From Gemmobacter sp. (lineage in GTDB: Bacteria > Pseudomonadota > Alphaproteobacteria > Rhodobacterales > Rhodobacteraceae): a stretch of 64,000 bases of DNA. Positions 17,586-26,210 of this stretch are shown here, piece by piece. The position numbers were made by a program, and so were the translations under genes. Location of the stretch: assembly GCF_034676705.1 (NCBI RefSeq), contig NZ_JAUCBS010000013.1, positions 1,964,501 through 2,028,500 on the forward strand. The letters are read 5' to 3'. Within the stretch, counting starts at the first letter, position 1. Each line of letters starts with the position of its first letter. A model generated the notes under the pieces. The model worked only from the letters and a program-made list of their open reading frames with translations. It was not told where the DNA came from and ran no database searches.

Positions 17586-20500
17586 CTATTCCGCCGCCTC
17601 GGGCAGGCCCTTGGGGGTGGGGCGCAAGGACTGTTCCAGCCGTTCCAGCCGGGCGGCCAGGCTTTGGCGCTCTGCCTCGGCCTCGGTCATGCGGCGGGTC
17701 AGTTCCTCGGGCGGCAGGGCAGGGGCCTCGGCCTCCTTGGCGCCGACGACGCCGCGGAACAGCCGGCCGACCAGATGCGACAGGTCGTCCATGATCAGGT
17801 AGAACGCCGGCACCACGACCAGCGACAGCACGGTGGACACGATGATCCCGCCGATCACCGCCGTCGCCATCGGCGCGCGGAAGGCGCCGCCTTCGCCCAC
17901 GCCAAGCGCCGACGGCAGCATCCCCGCCGACATGGCGATCGAGGTCATCACGATGGGCTGGGCACGCTTGTGCCCGGCCTCGATCACCGCCTTCAGCCGG
18001 TCCACGCCCTGGGCCCGCATCTCGATGGCAAAGTCGATCAGCAGGATGGCGTTCTTGGTGACGATCCCCATCAGCATCAGCATGCCGATCAGCACCGGCA
18101 TCGACAGCGCCGAATTGGTCAGGATCAGCGCCGCCGCCACCCCGCCGATGGCCAGCGGCAGCGACAGCAGGATGGTAAAGGGCTGGATCACCGATTTGAA
18201 CAGCAGGATCAGCACCGACAGCACGAACAGCAGGCCCATGATCATGGCATTGGCAAAGCTGCCCATCAGCTCTTCCTGGATTTCCGCATCGCCGGCCTTG
18301 GCCACCCGCACGCTGGCGGGCAGTTCCACCTGGCCCACCAGTTCCATGAACCTGTTGGTCGCGGTGCCCAGGGCCACGCCCACCGGCAGGTTGGCGCCGA
18401 TGGTGGCGCGGCGTTCGCGGTTCATCCGGTCGATCAGGGCGGGGCCTTGCGAGATGCGGATATCGGCCACCGCCGACAGCGGCACCGAAACGCCGGCCGC
18501 ATTGGTCACCCGCAGCGCGCCCAGCCGGGCAATGTCGGACCGCGCCGCATCGTTCAGCCGCACGCGGATCGGCACCTGCCGGCTGTCGATCGACAGTTTC
18601 GCCAGCGCCGCGTCCTGATCGCCGATGGTGGCCACGCGCACCACCTCGGCAATGGCCGCGGTGGTGATGCCCAGCCGCGCCGCCTCGTCCAGCCGGGGGG
18701 TAATCTGCAACTCGGGCCGCGGCAGCGCCCCTTCGGACGAGACGTTGGCCAGCAGCGGTTCGCCCGCCAGCGCTTTTTCCAGCCGGCGCACCGCCTCGTT
18801 CAGGTCGGCCTCGTTCTGCGACAGGATGGAATAGGAGATGTCGCGTTCGCCCCGGTCGTTCAGTTTCACCACGCGGGAATCGGGGACGGTGGCCAGGCGC
18901 TGAAAGATTTCCGCCTCGATCACGTTCTGCGGCCGGGTGCGGCCGTGGCTGGCCATTTCGGGGATCATCGGCCCGACCAGCGGCAGGCGGCGGGCCAGGG
19001 TGATCACGCGGTAGGACAGCCGGTGGTCCAGCTTTTCCAGCACCACGGTGATCGCGGCGCGGCGCACGTCCATGTCGCCCTTGGGCGAGGCGCCGCCCAG
19101 GACATAGATGTTTTCAATCCCTTCGATACCGTCGATGGCCTGCACCATGGCGCTGGTCGTGCGGTCGGTTTCGTCAAGCGTGGTGCCGGGCGGCAGTTCG
19201 ACGCTGACGGAAATGCGGCTGACATCCTCGGGCGGCATGAAGGCGCCGGGCACCTGCACCATGAAATGCACCGAGATTGCCAGCACCACGATGCCGGTGG
19301 CCAGCGTGATATACCGCATCGGCACCCACAGCAGCGACCCGGTGGTCGAGGTGCGCACGAATTTCAGATAGCCGCGCATCATCGGGCCGTCGCCATGGCC
19401 GTCGTCATGCGCGGCGTCCTTGTCGCGCATCAGATAGGCGGCCATCATCGGCGTGATCAGCCGCGCCACCAGCAGCGAGAAGAACACCGATATCGCCACG
19501 GTCAGGCCGAATTGCTGGAAATACTGCCCCGGAATCCCGGGCATGAAGCTGACCGGGGCAAATACCGCGATGATGGTGAAGGTGGTGGCGATGACCGCCA
19601 GCCCGATTTCATCCGCTGCCTCGATCGAGGCGCGGAACGGCGATTTGCCCATGCGGATGTGGCGGGCGATATTCTCGATCTCCACGATGGCATCGTCGAC
19701 GAGGATCCCGGTCGCCAGCGTGATGGCCAGGAACGACACCAGGTTCAGCGAGAAGCCCAGCAGATCCATCACCCAGAAGGTCGGGATCGCCGACAGGGGC
19801 AGGGCGGCCGCCGCGATCAGCGTGGCGCGCCAGTTGCGCAGAAAGGCGAACACCACCAGAACGGCCAGCAGCGCGCCTTCGATCAGCGTATGCAGGGCGC
19901 TTTCATAGTTGCCGTAGGTGTAGAACACCGTATCGTCGACCAGCGTGATCGCCACCTCGGGGTGCTTGGCGCGCACCATGTCCAGCTGGGTGCCCACGGT
20001 TTCGGCCACCGACACCTCGGACGCGCCCTTGGCGCGGTAGACGGCAAAGGTCACCACCTGATCGCCGTTGAACCGGGTAAAGCTGCGCAGTTCCTCGAAC
20101 GTGTCCTTGACCTCGCCTAGTTCCGACAGCCGCACATGGCGCCCGCCGCCCACGGCGATCATGGTCTGCGACAGGCGTTCCACCGTATCGGCATTGCCCA
20201 GCGTGCGGATGGCCTGTTCGCTGATCCCCAGTTCCGCCCGGCCCGCGCCCAGATTGGTGTTCGTCAGGCGCAGCTGCTGGCTGACCGCCTGCGCCGTCAC
20301 GCCCCAGCTGTCCAGTTTCACCGGGTCGAGTTCGATGCGGATTTCGCGGTCGGCGCCGCCATAGCGGTCGATCCGGCCGATGCCGGGCTGGCCTTGCAGG
20401 GCGCGCTTGACGGTATCTTCGACGAACCAGCTCAGTTCCTCCATCGTCATGTCGGGGGCCGAGACGGCAAAGGACTGGATCGGCGCGCCTTCCACGTCGA

Positions 20501-20891
20501 TACGGGCAACGATCGGGTCTTCGGCGCTGGCGGGCAGGTTGCCGCGGATGCGGTCGATGGCATCCTTGGTGTCCTGCACGGCCTTGTCGGTGGGAATCTC
20601 GATCCGGTATTCGACCGAGGTGGTGGAGACCCCGTCCGTCACCTTGGAGAAAATGTTCTTCACCCCGGCGATGCCGGCGACCGCATCCTCGACCTCCTTG
20701 GTGACCTGGCTTTCCAGCTCTACCGGCGAGGCGCCGGTCTGCTGCACGGTGACCGAGACCAGCGGCACGTCGATATTGGGAAACCGCGTGATCGGCAGCG
20801 TCAGAAAGGAATTCACCCCCAGCAGCAGCAGGATGAAGAACGCCAGGATCGGCGCGACGGGGTTGCGGATGGCCCAGGCGGAAAAGTTCAT
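17586..20891 (-). CDS. RND-type multidrug efflux transporter, HAE1/AcrB family
   Basis: This inner-membrane pump exports hydrophobic compounds with proton antiport. The 1101-residue length is slightly above AcrB because of a C-terminal tail with heptad-like Leu/Glu/Arg spacing (about 1055-1101). Twelve membrane segments in two halves are visible; the proton-relay pair is in GILVDDAIVEIEN. The N-terminal helix and PITRFPNIDVPLVSVTV are typical. Its partner membrane-fusion gene ends seven bases upstream. No TolC-type channel gene is near, so it must use one encoded elsewhere. Substrates cannot be told. Confidence 0.92.
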   Translation of the reverse strand: MNFSAWAIRNPVAPILAFFILLLLGVNSFLTLPITRFPNIDVPLVSVTVQQTGASPVELESQVTKEVEDAVAGIAGVKNIFSKVTDGVSTTSVEYRIEIPTDKAVQDTKDAIDRIRGNLPASAEDPIVARIDVEGAPIQSFAVSAPDMTMEELSWFVEDTVKRALQGQPGIGRIDRYGGADREIRIELDPVKLDSWGVTAQAVSQQLRLTNTNLGAGRAELGISEQAIRTLGNADTVERLSQTMIAVGGGRHVRLSELGEVKDTFEELRSFTRFNGDQVVTFAVYRAKGASEVSVAETVGTQLDMVRAKHPEVAITLVDDTVFYTYGNYESALHTLIEGALLAVLVVFAFLRNWRATLIAAAALPLSAIPTFWVMDLLGFSLNLVSFLAITLATGILVDDAIVEIENIARHIRMGKSPFRASIEAADEIGLAVIATTFTIIAVFAPVSFMPGIPGQYFQQFGLTVAISVFFSLLVARLITPMMAAYLMRDKDAAHDDGHGDGPMMRGYLKFVRTSTTGSLLWVPMRYITLATGIVVLAISVHFMVQVPGAFMPPEDVSRISVSVELPPGTTLDETDRTTSAMVQAIDGIEGIENIYVLGGASPKGDMDVRRAAITVVLEKLDHRLSYRVITLARRLPLVGPMIPEMASHGRTRPQNVIEAEIFQRLATVPDSRVVKLNDRGERDISYSILSQNEADLNEAVRRLEKALAGEPLLANVSSEGALPRPELQITPRLDEAARLGITTAAIAEVVRVATIGDQDAALAKLSIDSRQVPIRVRLNDAARSDIARLGALRVTNAAGVSVPLSAVADIRISQGPALIDRMNRERRATIGANLPVGVALGTATNRFMELVGQVELPASVRVAKAGDAEIQEELMGSFANAMIMGLLFVLSVLILLFKSVIQPFTILLSLPLAIGGVAAALILTNSALSMPVLIGMLMLMGIVTKNAILLIDFAIEMRAQGVDRLKAVIEAGHKRAQPIVMTSIAMSAGMLPSALGVGEGGAFRAPMATAVIGGIIVSTVLSLVVVPAFYLIMDDLSHLVGRLFRGVVGAKEAEAPALPPEELTRRMTEAEAERQSLAARLERLEQSLRPTPKGLPEAAE

Positions 20892-20898
20892 GGCGCCC

Positions 20899-22092
20899 TC
20901 AATTGCTTGCGGCCAGAACCGGGTTCACCCGGTCGCCATCGCGCACGAATGCGCCTGCCTTGGTCACCACCCGGTCGCCGCCTGTCAGGCCAGAGGTGAT
21001 TTCCACCATCCCGGCATCGCGGATGCCGGTTTCCACCACCACCCGGGCGACATTGCCCTGGGCATCCACGCGCATCACCGCAGTGCCGTCGGCGCCGGTG
21101 CTGACCGCCGTGACCGGCACCGACAGGCCGCTGCGCCGGGTCACCAGGATTTCGGCATCGGCGAACATGCCGGCGATCAGGATGCCGGGTTCATCCAGCC
21201 GGATCCGGGCATGGCCCAGCCGGGTGGATTGATCGACCGTGGGTTCCACCAGCCGCACGGTGCCCGGAATGCTGCGCGGGCTGCCGGCGACGCGCAGTTG
21301 CGCGGCCTGGCCGGTGGCAATGCGGATCAGGTCGCGTTCGGCCAGTTCCACCCGCAGCTCCAGCGCGCCATCGCGCACCAGCGTGAACATCGGCTGCCCG
21401 GCGGCCGAGGCGATGGCGCCGACCTGGGCATTGCGGGCCACGATTTCACCGGCGACCGGGGCGGTTACCTCGGTTCGGGTCAGGTTCAGTTCCACATTCG
21501 CCAGCTGGGCGTCCACGCTGGTCGCCTGGGCGCGCGCCGCCTCCAGTGACTGGCGGGCCACGGTGACGCGGGCGGTTGCGGCCATGGCGCTGGTCTGCGC
21601 TTGGTCCAGCGCGGCCTGGCTGGCATTGCCGCCATCGCGCAGTGCGCGGGCGCGGTCGGCAACCCGCTGCGCCTCGGCGGCCGAGGCTTCGGCTTCCAGC
21701 ACCTGGGCCTCGGCCTGGGCCACGGTGGCGCGGGCCGCCGCGACCGAGGCGACCAGCTGGCTGCGGCTAAGTTCCAGCGTGGTTTTCGACAGCCGGGCCA
21801 GCACCTGGCCCTGGGCCACCTTGTCGCCCACCTCGACCAGCAGCGCATCTATCGGCTGGCCTTCGATCAGCGGTGCCACCTGCACGGTTTCCAGCGCCTG
21901 CACCAGCCCGCCGGCAAAGATGCGGTCGGAAAGGGCTGCCACCTTCACCGGCGATACGGTGATCGCGGGCAGCACCGGCGCCGGGGTTTCGGTGGCGGCG
22001 CTGGCGGTTTCGGCAAATGCCGCCAGCGGGGTCAGGCCGGCAGCGGCCATGGCCAGAACAAGGGCGATACGGGAAACGGAACGGGTCATCAT
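20899..22092 (-). CDS. efflux RND transporter periplasmic adaptor (HlyD/AcrA family)
   Basis: The adaptor bridges the RND pump to an outer-membrane channel. The 397 residues open with a signal peptide (hydrophobic LVLAMAAAGLTPL, cleavage near AFA), then the lipoyl half-motifs flank a long coiled-coil hairpin at about 95-190 rich in A, Q and E (SQLVASVAAARATVAQAE). A beta-barrel and membrane-proximal domain follow. Two tandem ATGs at 22092 and 22089 are available. The TetR gene stop overlaps its start, so the three genes form one operon. Confidence 0.92.
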   Translation of the reverse strand: MMTRSVSRIALVLAMAAAGLTPLAAFAETASAATETPAPVLPAITVSPVKVAALSDRIFAGGLVQALETVQVAPLIEGQPIDALLVEVGDKVAQGQVLARLSKTTLELSRSQLVASVAAARATVAQAEAQVLEAEASAAEAQRVADRARALRDGGNASQAALDQAQTSAMAATARVTVARQSLEAARAQATSVDAQLANVELNLTRTEVTAPVAGEIVARNAQVGAIASAAGQPMFTLVRDGALELRVELAERDLIRIATGQAAQLRVAGSPRSIPGTVRLVEPTVDQSTRLGHARIRLDEPGILIAGMFADAEILVTRRSGLSVPVTAVSTGADGTAVMRVDAQGNVARVVVETGIRDAGMVEITSGLTGGDRVVTKAGAFVRDGDRVNPVLAASN

Positions 22093-22772
22093 CTGGGGGT
22101 TCTTTCCGGGCGGGCGGCGGCGACTTCGTCAATCAGGCTGTCGATCTGGCGCAGGATCAGGGCGGTCAGCGCCTCGCCATCGGTTTCCCCGATGCGCAGG
22201 CGGGTGGTGCTGCCCTTGACCAGCAGCACGATCAGCCGGGCATGGGCGGAAAACCGCGCCCAGGCCTGGTCGAACGGCAGGCCCGTGACACCGGCAAAGC
22301 CGCGGACCAGATAGGTGGTGATTTCCGCCTCGACCCGGCCGACCACTTCGGCCAGTTCGGGCTTGCGCAGGGCGGCGGCGGTGATTTCGGCCCGCAGCGG
22401 CGCATCGGTGCATTCTTCGGCATAGGCGCGCACCCGCACCGACAGCGCCAGCCGCAGCGCCGCCAGCGGTTCGGGGGCAGCCAGGATCTGGGCAAAATGC
22501 GCCTCGACATCGCGCAGGTCGTGGCGGATCAGCTCTTCGACCATCGCCGCCTTGGACGGGAAATAGCGGTAGAAGTTCCCCACGCTCATCCCTGCCGCGC
22601 GGGCCAGTTCCTGCATGGATGCACCGTCGAAGCCCTTTTCGGCAAAGACATGCCGCACGGCCTCCAGAATCTCGGCCTCGCGCGGGCGTAGTGGCGGATC
22701 GGCGGGCGGGATCGGGGCAAGCGATGTCATGTCGACCGGGGCATCCAGATGTGGGAGTGAACGTTCATTCAC
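22089..22772 (-). CDS. TetR-family regulator of the efflux operon
   Basis: The product has an N-terminal TetR helix-turn-helix (AGMSVGNFYRYFPSKAAMVEELI, about residues 60-82 from the first start) and a variable ligand-binding C-terminus. The longest frame starts at GTG 22772 (227 residues); ATG 22730 gives 213. The GTG lies inside a TGAACGTTCA palindrome that looks like the regulator's own operator, so the downstream ATG may be the real start. Position at the head of the RND operon implies autorepression of all three genes. Confidence 0.87.
   Translation of the reverse strand: MNERSLPHLDAPVDMTSLAPIPPADPPLRPREAEILEAVRHVFAEKGFDGASMQELARAAGMSVGNFYRYFPSKAAMVEELIRHDLRDVEAHFAQILAAPEPLAALRLALSVRVRAYAEECTDAPLRAEITAAALRKPELAEVVGRVEAEITTYLVRGFAGVTGLPFDQAWARFSAHARLIVLLVKGSTTRLRIGETDGEALTALILRQIDSLIDEVAAARPERTPR
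22755..22770. promoter_or_regulatory. predicted TetR operator palindrome
   Basis: TGAACGTTCA at 22758-22767 is a perfect 10-bp palindrome extended to GAGTGAACGTTCATTC with one mismatch. It lies at the 5' end of the TetR-MFP-RND operon and resembles operators of AcrR/RamR-type regulators. Confidence 0.6.
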
Positions 22773-22967
22773 GCGACATGGATCGGAACCGGCGCTGCGT
22801 CAAGTATGGCATTGCGCAAATCGCCGCGCCATGTCCCAATTGTCGCCGGGCCGCCGTATCTTTGGGCAGGCATTCGGTGGCGGGAAACTCCGGGTCGCAT
22901 GCGCAGGGGCTGCCAGGACCGCGCCAGCGGCGCCAGGGTTGGCCCGACACATACGGAGGAACTGCCG

Positions 22968-23588
22968 ATGACCACATTGTATTTCGCCCCCGGCGCCTGT
23001 TCGCTGGCCCCCCATATCGTGCTGGAATGGATCGGTGCGCCCTATGCGGCCGTCAAGGTGGGCTTCGGGTCGCCCGAACTGCTTGCGGTGAACCCTGCCG
23101 GCGCCGTGCCGACCCTGCGCGAGGACGATGGCTGGCTGCTGACCCAGGCGGGTGCGATCCTTGACTATCTGGCGCACAAGCACCCCGGGGCGGGGCTGTC
23201 GGGCGGCGACAGCCTGCGCGCCCGGGCCGAGGCGCATCGCTGGTCGGCCTTTCTGACCAGCGATCTGCACGCGGCCTTCTGGCCGGTGTTCATGCCCTAT
23301 CGCTATACCGCCGACCCTTCGCCCGAGGCCAGGGCACAGGTGCTGGCCGCCGGGCAGGCGCTGGCAAGAAAGCAGCTGGGCGTGCTGGACCGCCACCTTC
23401 AGGGCCGCGACTGGATGCTGGATGGTGGCCGGTCGGTGATCGACGCCTATGCCTTTCCGATGATCCGCTGGGGCATCAAGATGCTGCCGGGCGGTCTGGC
23501 CGATTTCCCCGCAGTGCAGGCGTTGCACGACCGGATGGCGGCCGACCCCGCGGTGCAAAAGGTGCTGGCGCGCGAAGGCGGAAAGTAG
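22968..23588 (+). CDS. glutathione S-transferase
   Basis: A cytosolic GST conjugates glutathione to electrophiles. The ATG at 22968 follows CGGAGGAACTG and gives 206 residues. The N-terminal thioredoxin-like domain has the beta-class-like APGACSLAPHI, cis-proline segment GAVPTLRE, and QAGAILDYLA; the helical C-terminal domain starts near RAEAHRW. It is four bases upstream of a VOC-hydrolase fusion and likely cotranscribed, fitting quinone or electrophile detoxification. Confidence 0.9.
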   Translation: MTTLYFAPGACSLAPHIVLEWIGAPYAAVKVGFGSPELLAVNPAGAVPTLREDDGWLLTQAGAILDYLAHKHPGAGLSGGDSLRARAEAHRWSAFLTSDLHAAFWPVFMPYRYTADPSPEARAQVLAAGQALARKQLGVLDRHLQGRDWMLDGGRSVIDAYAFPMIRWGIKMLPGGLADFPAVQALHDRMAADPAVQKVLAREGGK

Positions 23589-23592
23589 CGCC

Positions 23593-25074
23593 ATGGCGAC
23601 CGGCATCCATCATGTCACCGGGATCACCGCCGATGTGCAGGCCAATGTCGATTTCTATGCCGGCTTCCTGGGCCTGCATCTGGTCAAGCAGACCGGCGGG
23701 TACGAGGATGCCGAACAGCTGCACCTGTTCTGGGGCGATGCGGCGGGCAGTCCGGGCACGCTGGTCAGCTTTCTGGTCTGGCCTGCGGCGGGCCGGGGGC
23801 GGACCGGGCTGGGGCAGGTGTCGGAACTGGGGCTGGCCGTGCCGGCCGCCAGCATCGGCGACTGGCTGACGCGCGCCCTGTCGGCCCGCATCCCCGTTGA
23901 GGGGCCGGTGCGCGAGTTCGGCGAGCCGGTGTTGCGCCTGAAGGATCCCGACGGCATGATCGTCAAGCTGGTCGGCAGCGGTGATGGCCCCATGCGGATC
24001 CGGGGGGTGACGCTGCTGTCGGATCAACCTGTGGAAACGGCGGGCTTTCTGGCCCGCTTCGGCTATCGCCCGGGCCCGGTCGAAGGGCCGTTCCAGCGGA
24101 TGGTGTCGCAGACCGATGCGGTGGATGTGCGCGCCTCAGCGGGGTTCGTGCCCTCGATCCCCGGGGCGGGGGTGGCCGATCATGTAGCATTCCGCGCGGT
24201 GGATGTGCCGGCGGTGCAGGCCATGCGGCTGGAGCTGAGCGACCATGGCCCGACCCATGTCCATGACCGCAAGTATTTCCTGTCGCTCTATGTCCGCGAG
24301 CCGGGGCACACGCTGATCGAATTTGCCACCGATGGCCCCGGCATGGCGGTGGATGAACCCGCTGGCCAGCTGGGCCGCACCCTGATGATCCCGCCCGGGG
24401 ATGCCGCCCGCGCGGCGGATCTGCGGGTGATGCTGCCGCAATTCGCCCTGCCGGGCGAGGAAAGGTTTCCCATGCGCGATCTGCCCTTTGTCCACCGCTT
24501 TCACCGCCCGGACGATCCCGATGGAACCACGCTGGTGCTGCTGCACGGCACCGGAGGGAACGAGGCCGATCTGTTGCCGCTGGCCCACCGCATCGCCCCG
24601 CGCGCCACGTTGCTGGGGGTGCGCGGCCGATCGACCGAGGAGGGGATCAACCGCTGGTTCCGCCGGTTCGATGCGACGACCTATGACCAGGCGGATATTA
24701 TCTTTGAATCCAGCGCCTTCGCGGCATTTGTTGCGGAGGCGGTGAAGGTTTACGGGATAAACCCGGATAGGATGGCATTCCTGGGATATTCGAATGGTGC
24801 CAATCTGTTGGCGGCCATTCTTCAACTGCGCCCTCAGGTGGTGCGCCGCGCGATCCTGCTGCGCGCGCTGCAACCGCTGGAGGTGCCGCCCGCGCCCGAC
24901 CTGACCGGCGCCCGGGTGCTGATGCTGACCGGCGCCCGCGATCCCTATGGCCGCTACGCCCCACCGCTGGAGGCCGCCTTGCGCCAGGCCGGGGCCGATG
25001 TGACGGCCGAAACCCTGCCGGCCGGGCACGAGCTGACCGAGCAGGATCTGACGGTGGCAGCGCGCTGGCTATAG
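23593..25074 (+). CDS. fused ring-cleaving dioxygenase-like (two VOC domains) and alpha/beta hydrolase
   Basis: This 493-residue protein joins an MhqO/MhqE-like VOC protein to an MhqD-like carboxylesterase. VOC 1 covers about 4-115 (GIHHVTGITADVQANVDFY, then LRLKDPDGMIVKLVG) and VOC 2 about 135-255 (ending HTLIEFATDGP). The hydrolase occupies about 310-493: LLHGTGGNEADL, nucleophile Ser400 in GYSNGAN, Asp450 in ARDPYG, His479 in AGHELTEQDL. In Bacillus subtilis, separate MhqE and MhqD answer quinone stress, so a role in hydroquinone breakdown is inferred. Bases 24690-24830 use AT-richer codons (ATA, AGG) than the rest. Confidence 0.88.
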   Translation: MATGIHHVTGITADVQANVDFYAGFLGLHLVKQTGGYEDAEQLHLFWGDAAGSPGTLVSFLVWPAAGRGRTGLGQVSELGLAVPAASIGDWLTRALSARIPVEGPVREFGEPVLRLKDPDGMIVKLVGSGDGPMRIRGVTLLSDQPVETAGFLARFGYRPGPVEGPFQRMVSQTDAVDVRASAGFVPSIPGAGVADHVAFRAVDVPAVQAMRLELSDHGPTHVHDRKYFLSLYVREPGHTLIEFATDGPGMAVDEPAGQLGRTLMIPPGDAARAADLRVMLPQFALPGEERFPMRDLPFVHRFHRPDDPDGTTLVLLHGTGGNEADLLPLAHRIAPRATLLGVRGRSTEEGINRWFRRFDATTYDQADIIFESSAFAAFVAEAVKVYGINPDRMAFLGYSNGANLLAAILQLRPQVVRRAILLRALQPLEVPPAPDLTGARVLMLTGARDPYGRYAPPLEAALRQAGADVTAETLPAGHELTEQDLTVAARWL

Positions 25075-25989
25075 GTCGCGCAGCCAGGGCGCCTCGCCCC
25101 CCAGTTCGGTCACCAGATGGTCGATCAGCCGGCGCAGCTTGGCCGGCATCGGCTGCACCGGCGGCCAGACCGCGACCACCGGCAGGCGCCGGGTTTCCAC
25201 GCCGGGCAGCACCGCCACCAGCCGCCCCGCCGCAATGGCAGGCGCGGCGATGAAACCGGGCAGCATGGCCAGCGCCAGCCCCGCCTCGGCCATGTCGCGC
25301 ATCGCCTCGCCATTGTTCACGGTCACCCGTTCGCGCACGGCGGGCGACAGGGTTTGCCCGGCCACCCGGAATTGCCACAGATCGGCATTGGCCATGTGGC
25401 TGTAGCCCACCACCGGCAACCCGGCCAGATCCTGCGGGGTTTCCGGCGTGCCATGCAGGGCAAGAAAGCCGGGCGTCGCGCAGGGGATCGACCGATCCTC
25501 GCACAGCTTGCGCGCGGTCAGCGCGTTGCCGGGCGACTGCCCGACGCGGACGGCGAGGTCGAACCCTTCGCGCGGGAGGTCGCGGGCGCGGTCGTCATAG
25601 TCGATCCGCAGGTGCAGATCGGGGTGCGCGGCGGCGAAACGGGCCAGGATCGCGGTCAGATGCAGGGTGCCGAACGTCATCGGGGCCGCGACCGACAGCG
25701 TGCCGCGCAGGGCTTCCGGGCCGCCGCCGCCCCAGGCCGCACTTTCCGCCGCCGCCTGAAGTTCCGCCAGCGCGGGTCGCATCCGGGTGGCCAGCCGGTC
25801 TGCCGCCTCGGTCGGGGCGATGCGGCCGGCGGTGCGGCGGAACAGCGCGACGCCCAGCTCCGCCTCCAGATCGGCGATGCGTTTGGACAGCACCGATTTC
25901 GACAGGTTCAGCCGCGCGGCGGCAGCGGTGAGGGTGCCGAGCTCCATCACCGTCAGGAAGGTGTCGATCTGGTTCAGGTCATAGCGCAT
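25069..25989 (-). CDS. LysR-family transcriptional regulator
   Basis: The ATG at 25989 gives 306 residues starting with the classic LysR helix-turn-helix (LNQIDTFLTVMELGTLTAAA, LSKSVLSKRIADLEAELG). The effector-binding domain follows from about residue 90. It ends six bases inside the 3' end of the VOC-hydrolase fusion and is divergent from a second VOC gene, so it is a good candidate to control both. The leader on the minus strand contains a repeat hairpin followed by TTTT. Confidence 0.9.
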   Translation of the reverse strand: MRYDLNQIDTFLTVMELGTLTAAAARLNLSKSVLSKRIADLEAELGVALFRRTAGRIAPTEAADRLATRMRPALAELQAAAESAAWGGGGPEALRGTLSVAAPMTFGTLHLTAILARFAAAHPDLHLRIDYDDRARDLPREGFDLAVRVGQSPGNALTARKLCEDRSIPCATPGFLALHGTPETPQDLAGLPVVGYSHMANADLWQFRVAGQTLSPAVRERVTVNNGEAMRDMAEAGLALAMLPGFIAAPAIAAGRLVAVLPGVETRRLPVVAVWPPVQPMPAKLRRLIDHLVTELGGEAPWLRDL

Positions 25990-26020
25990 GGGCGGCAGGA
26001 TAGGGATTTCGGCGGGCGGG

Positions 26021-26097
26021 AAAAGGGGGGGCCTTCTGCCCCCTCTTGGCCGTGCCGGCCAATTCACCCCCGAGGATATTTGGATCAAAGCGAAACG
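26021..26097 (+). repeat. dispersed intergenic repeat, copy 4 (subtype A, complete)
   Basis: Hairpin 1 GGGGGGCCTTCTGCCCCC after AAAA; hairpin 2 arms TTGGCC and GGCCAA; then AATTCACCCCCGAGGATATT and TGGATCAAAGCGAAA. It lies between the divergent LysR and VOC genes, an unusual promoter-side location. On the minus strand hairpin 1 is followed by TTTTCCC and could terminate or attenuate towards LysR. Confidence 0.88.
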
Positions 26098-26210
26098 GCA
26101 GGGGGGCGTTGCGCGTTCGATGACAGCGAACGCGGGGTTGCGGGCGGGCTGGCTGGCAGGACGGGCGGGAGGCGCGCATATTGGGGACAACGACAGCAAA
26201 GGAGGCCATC

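Noticed and set aside
17664..20120. An 818-codon plus-strand frame opposite the RND gene
   Set aside because: Same GC-shadow effect; composition is dominated by H, R, Q and G and has no family features.
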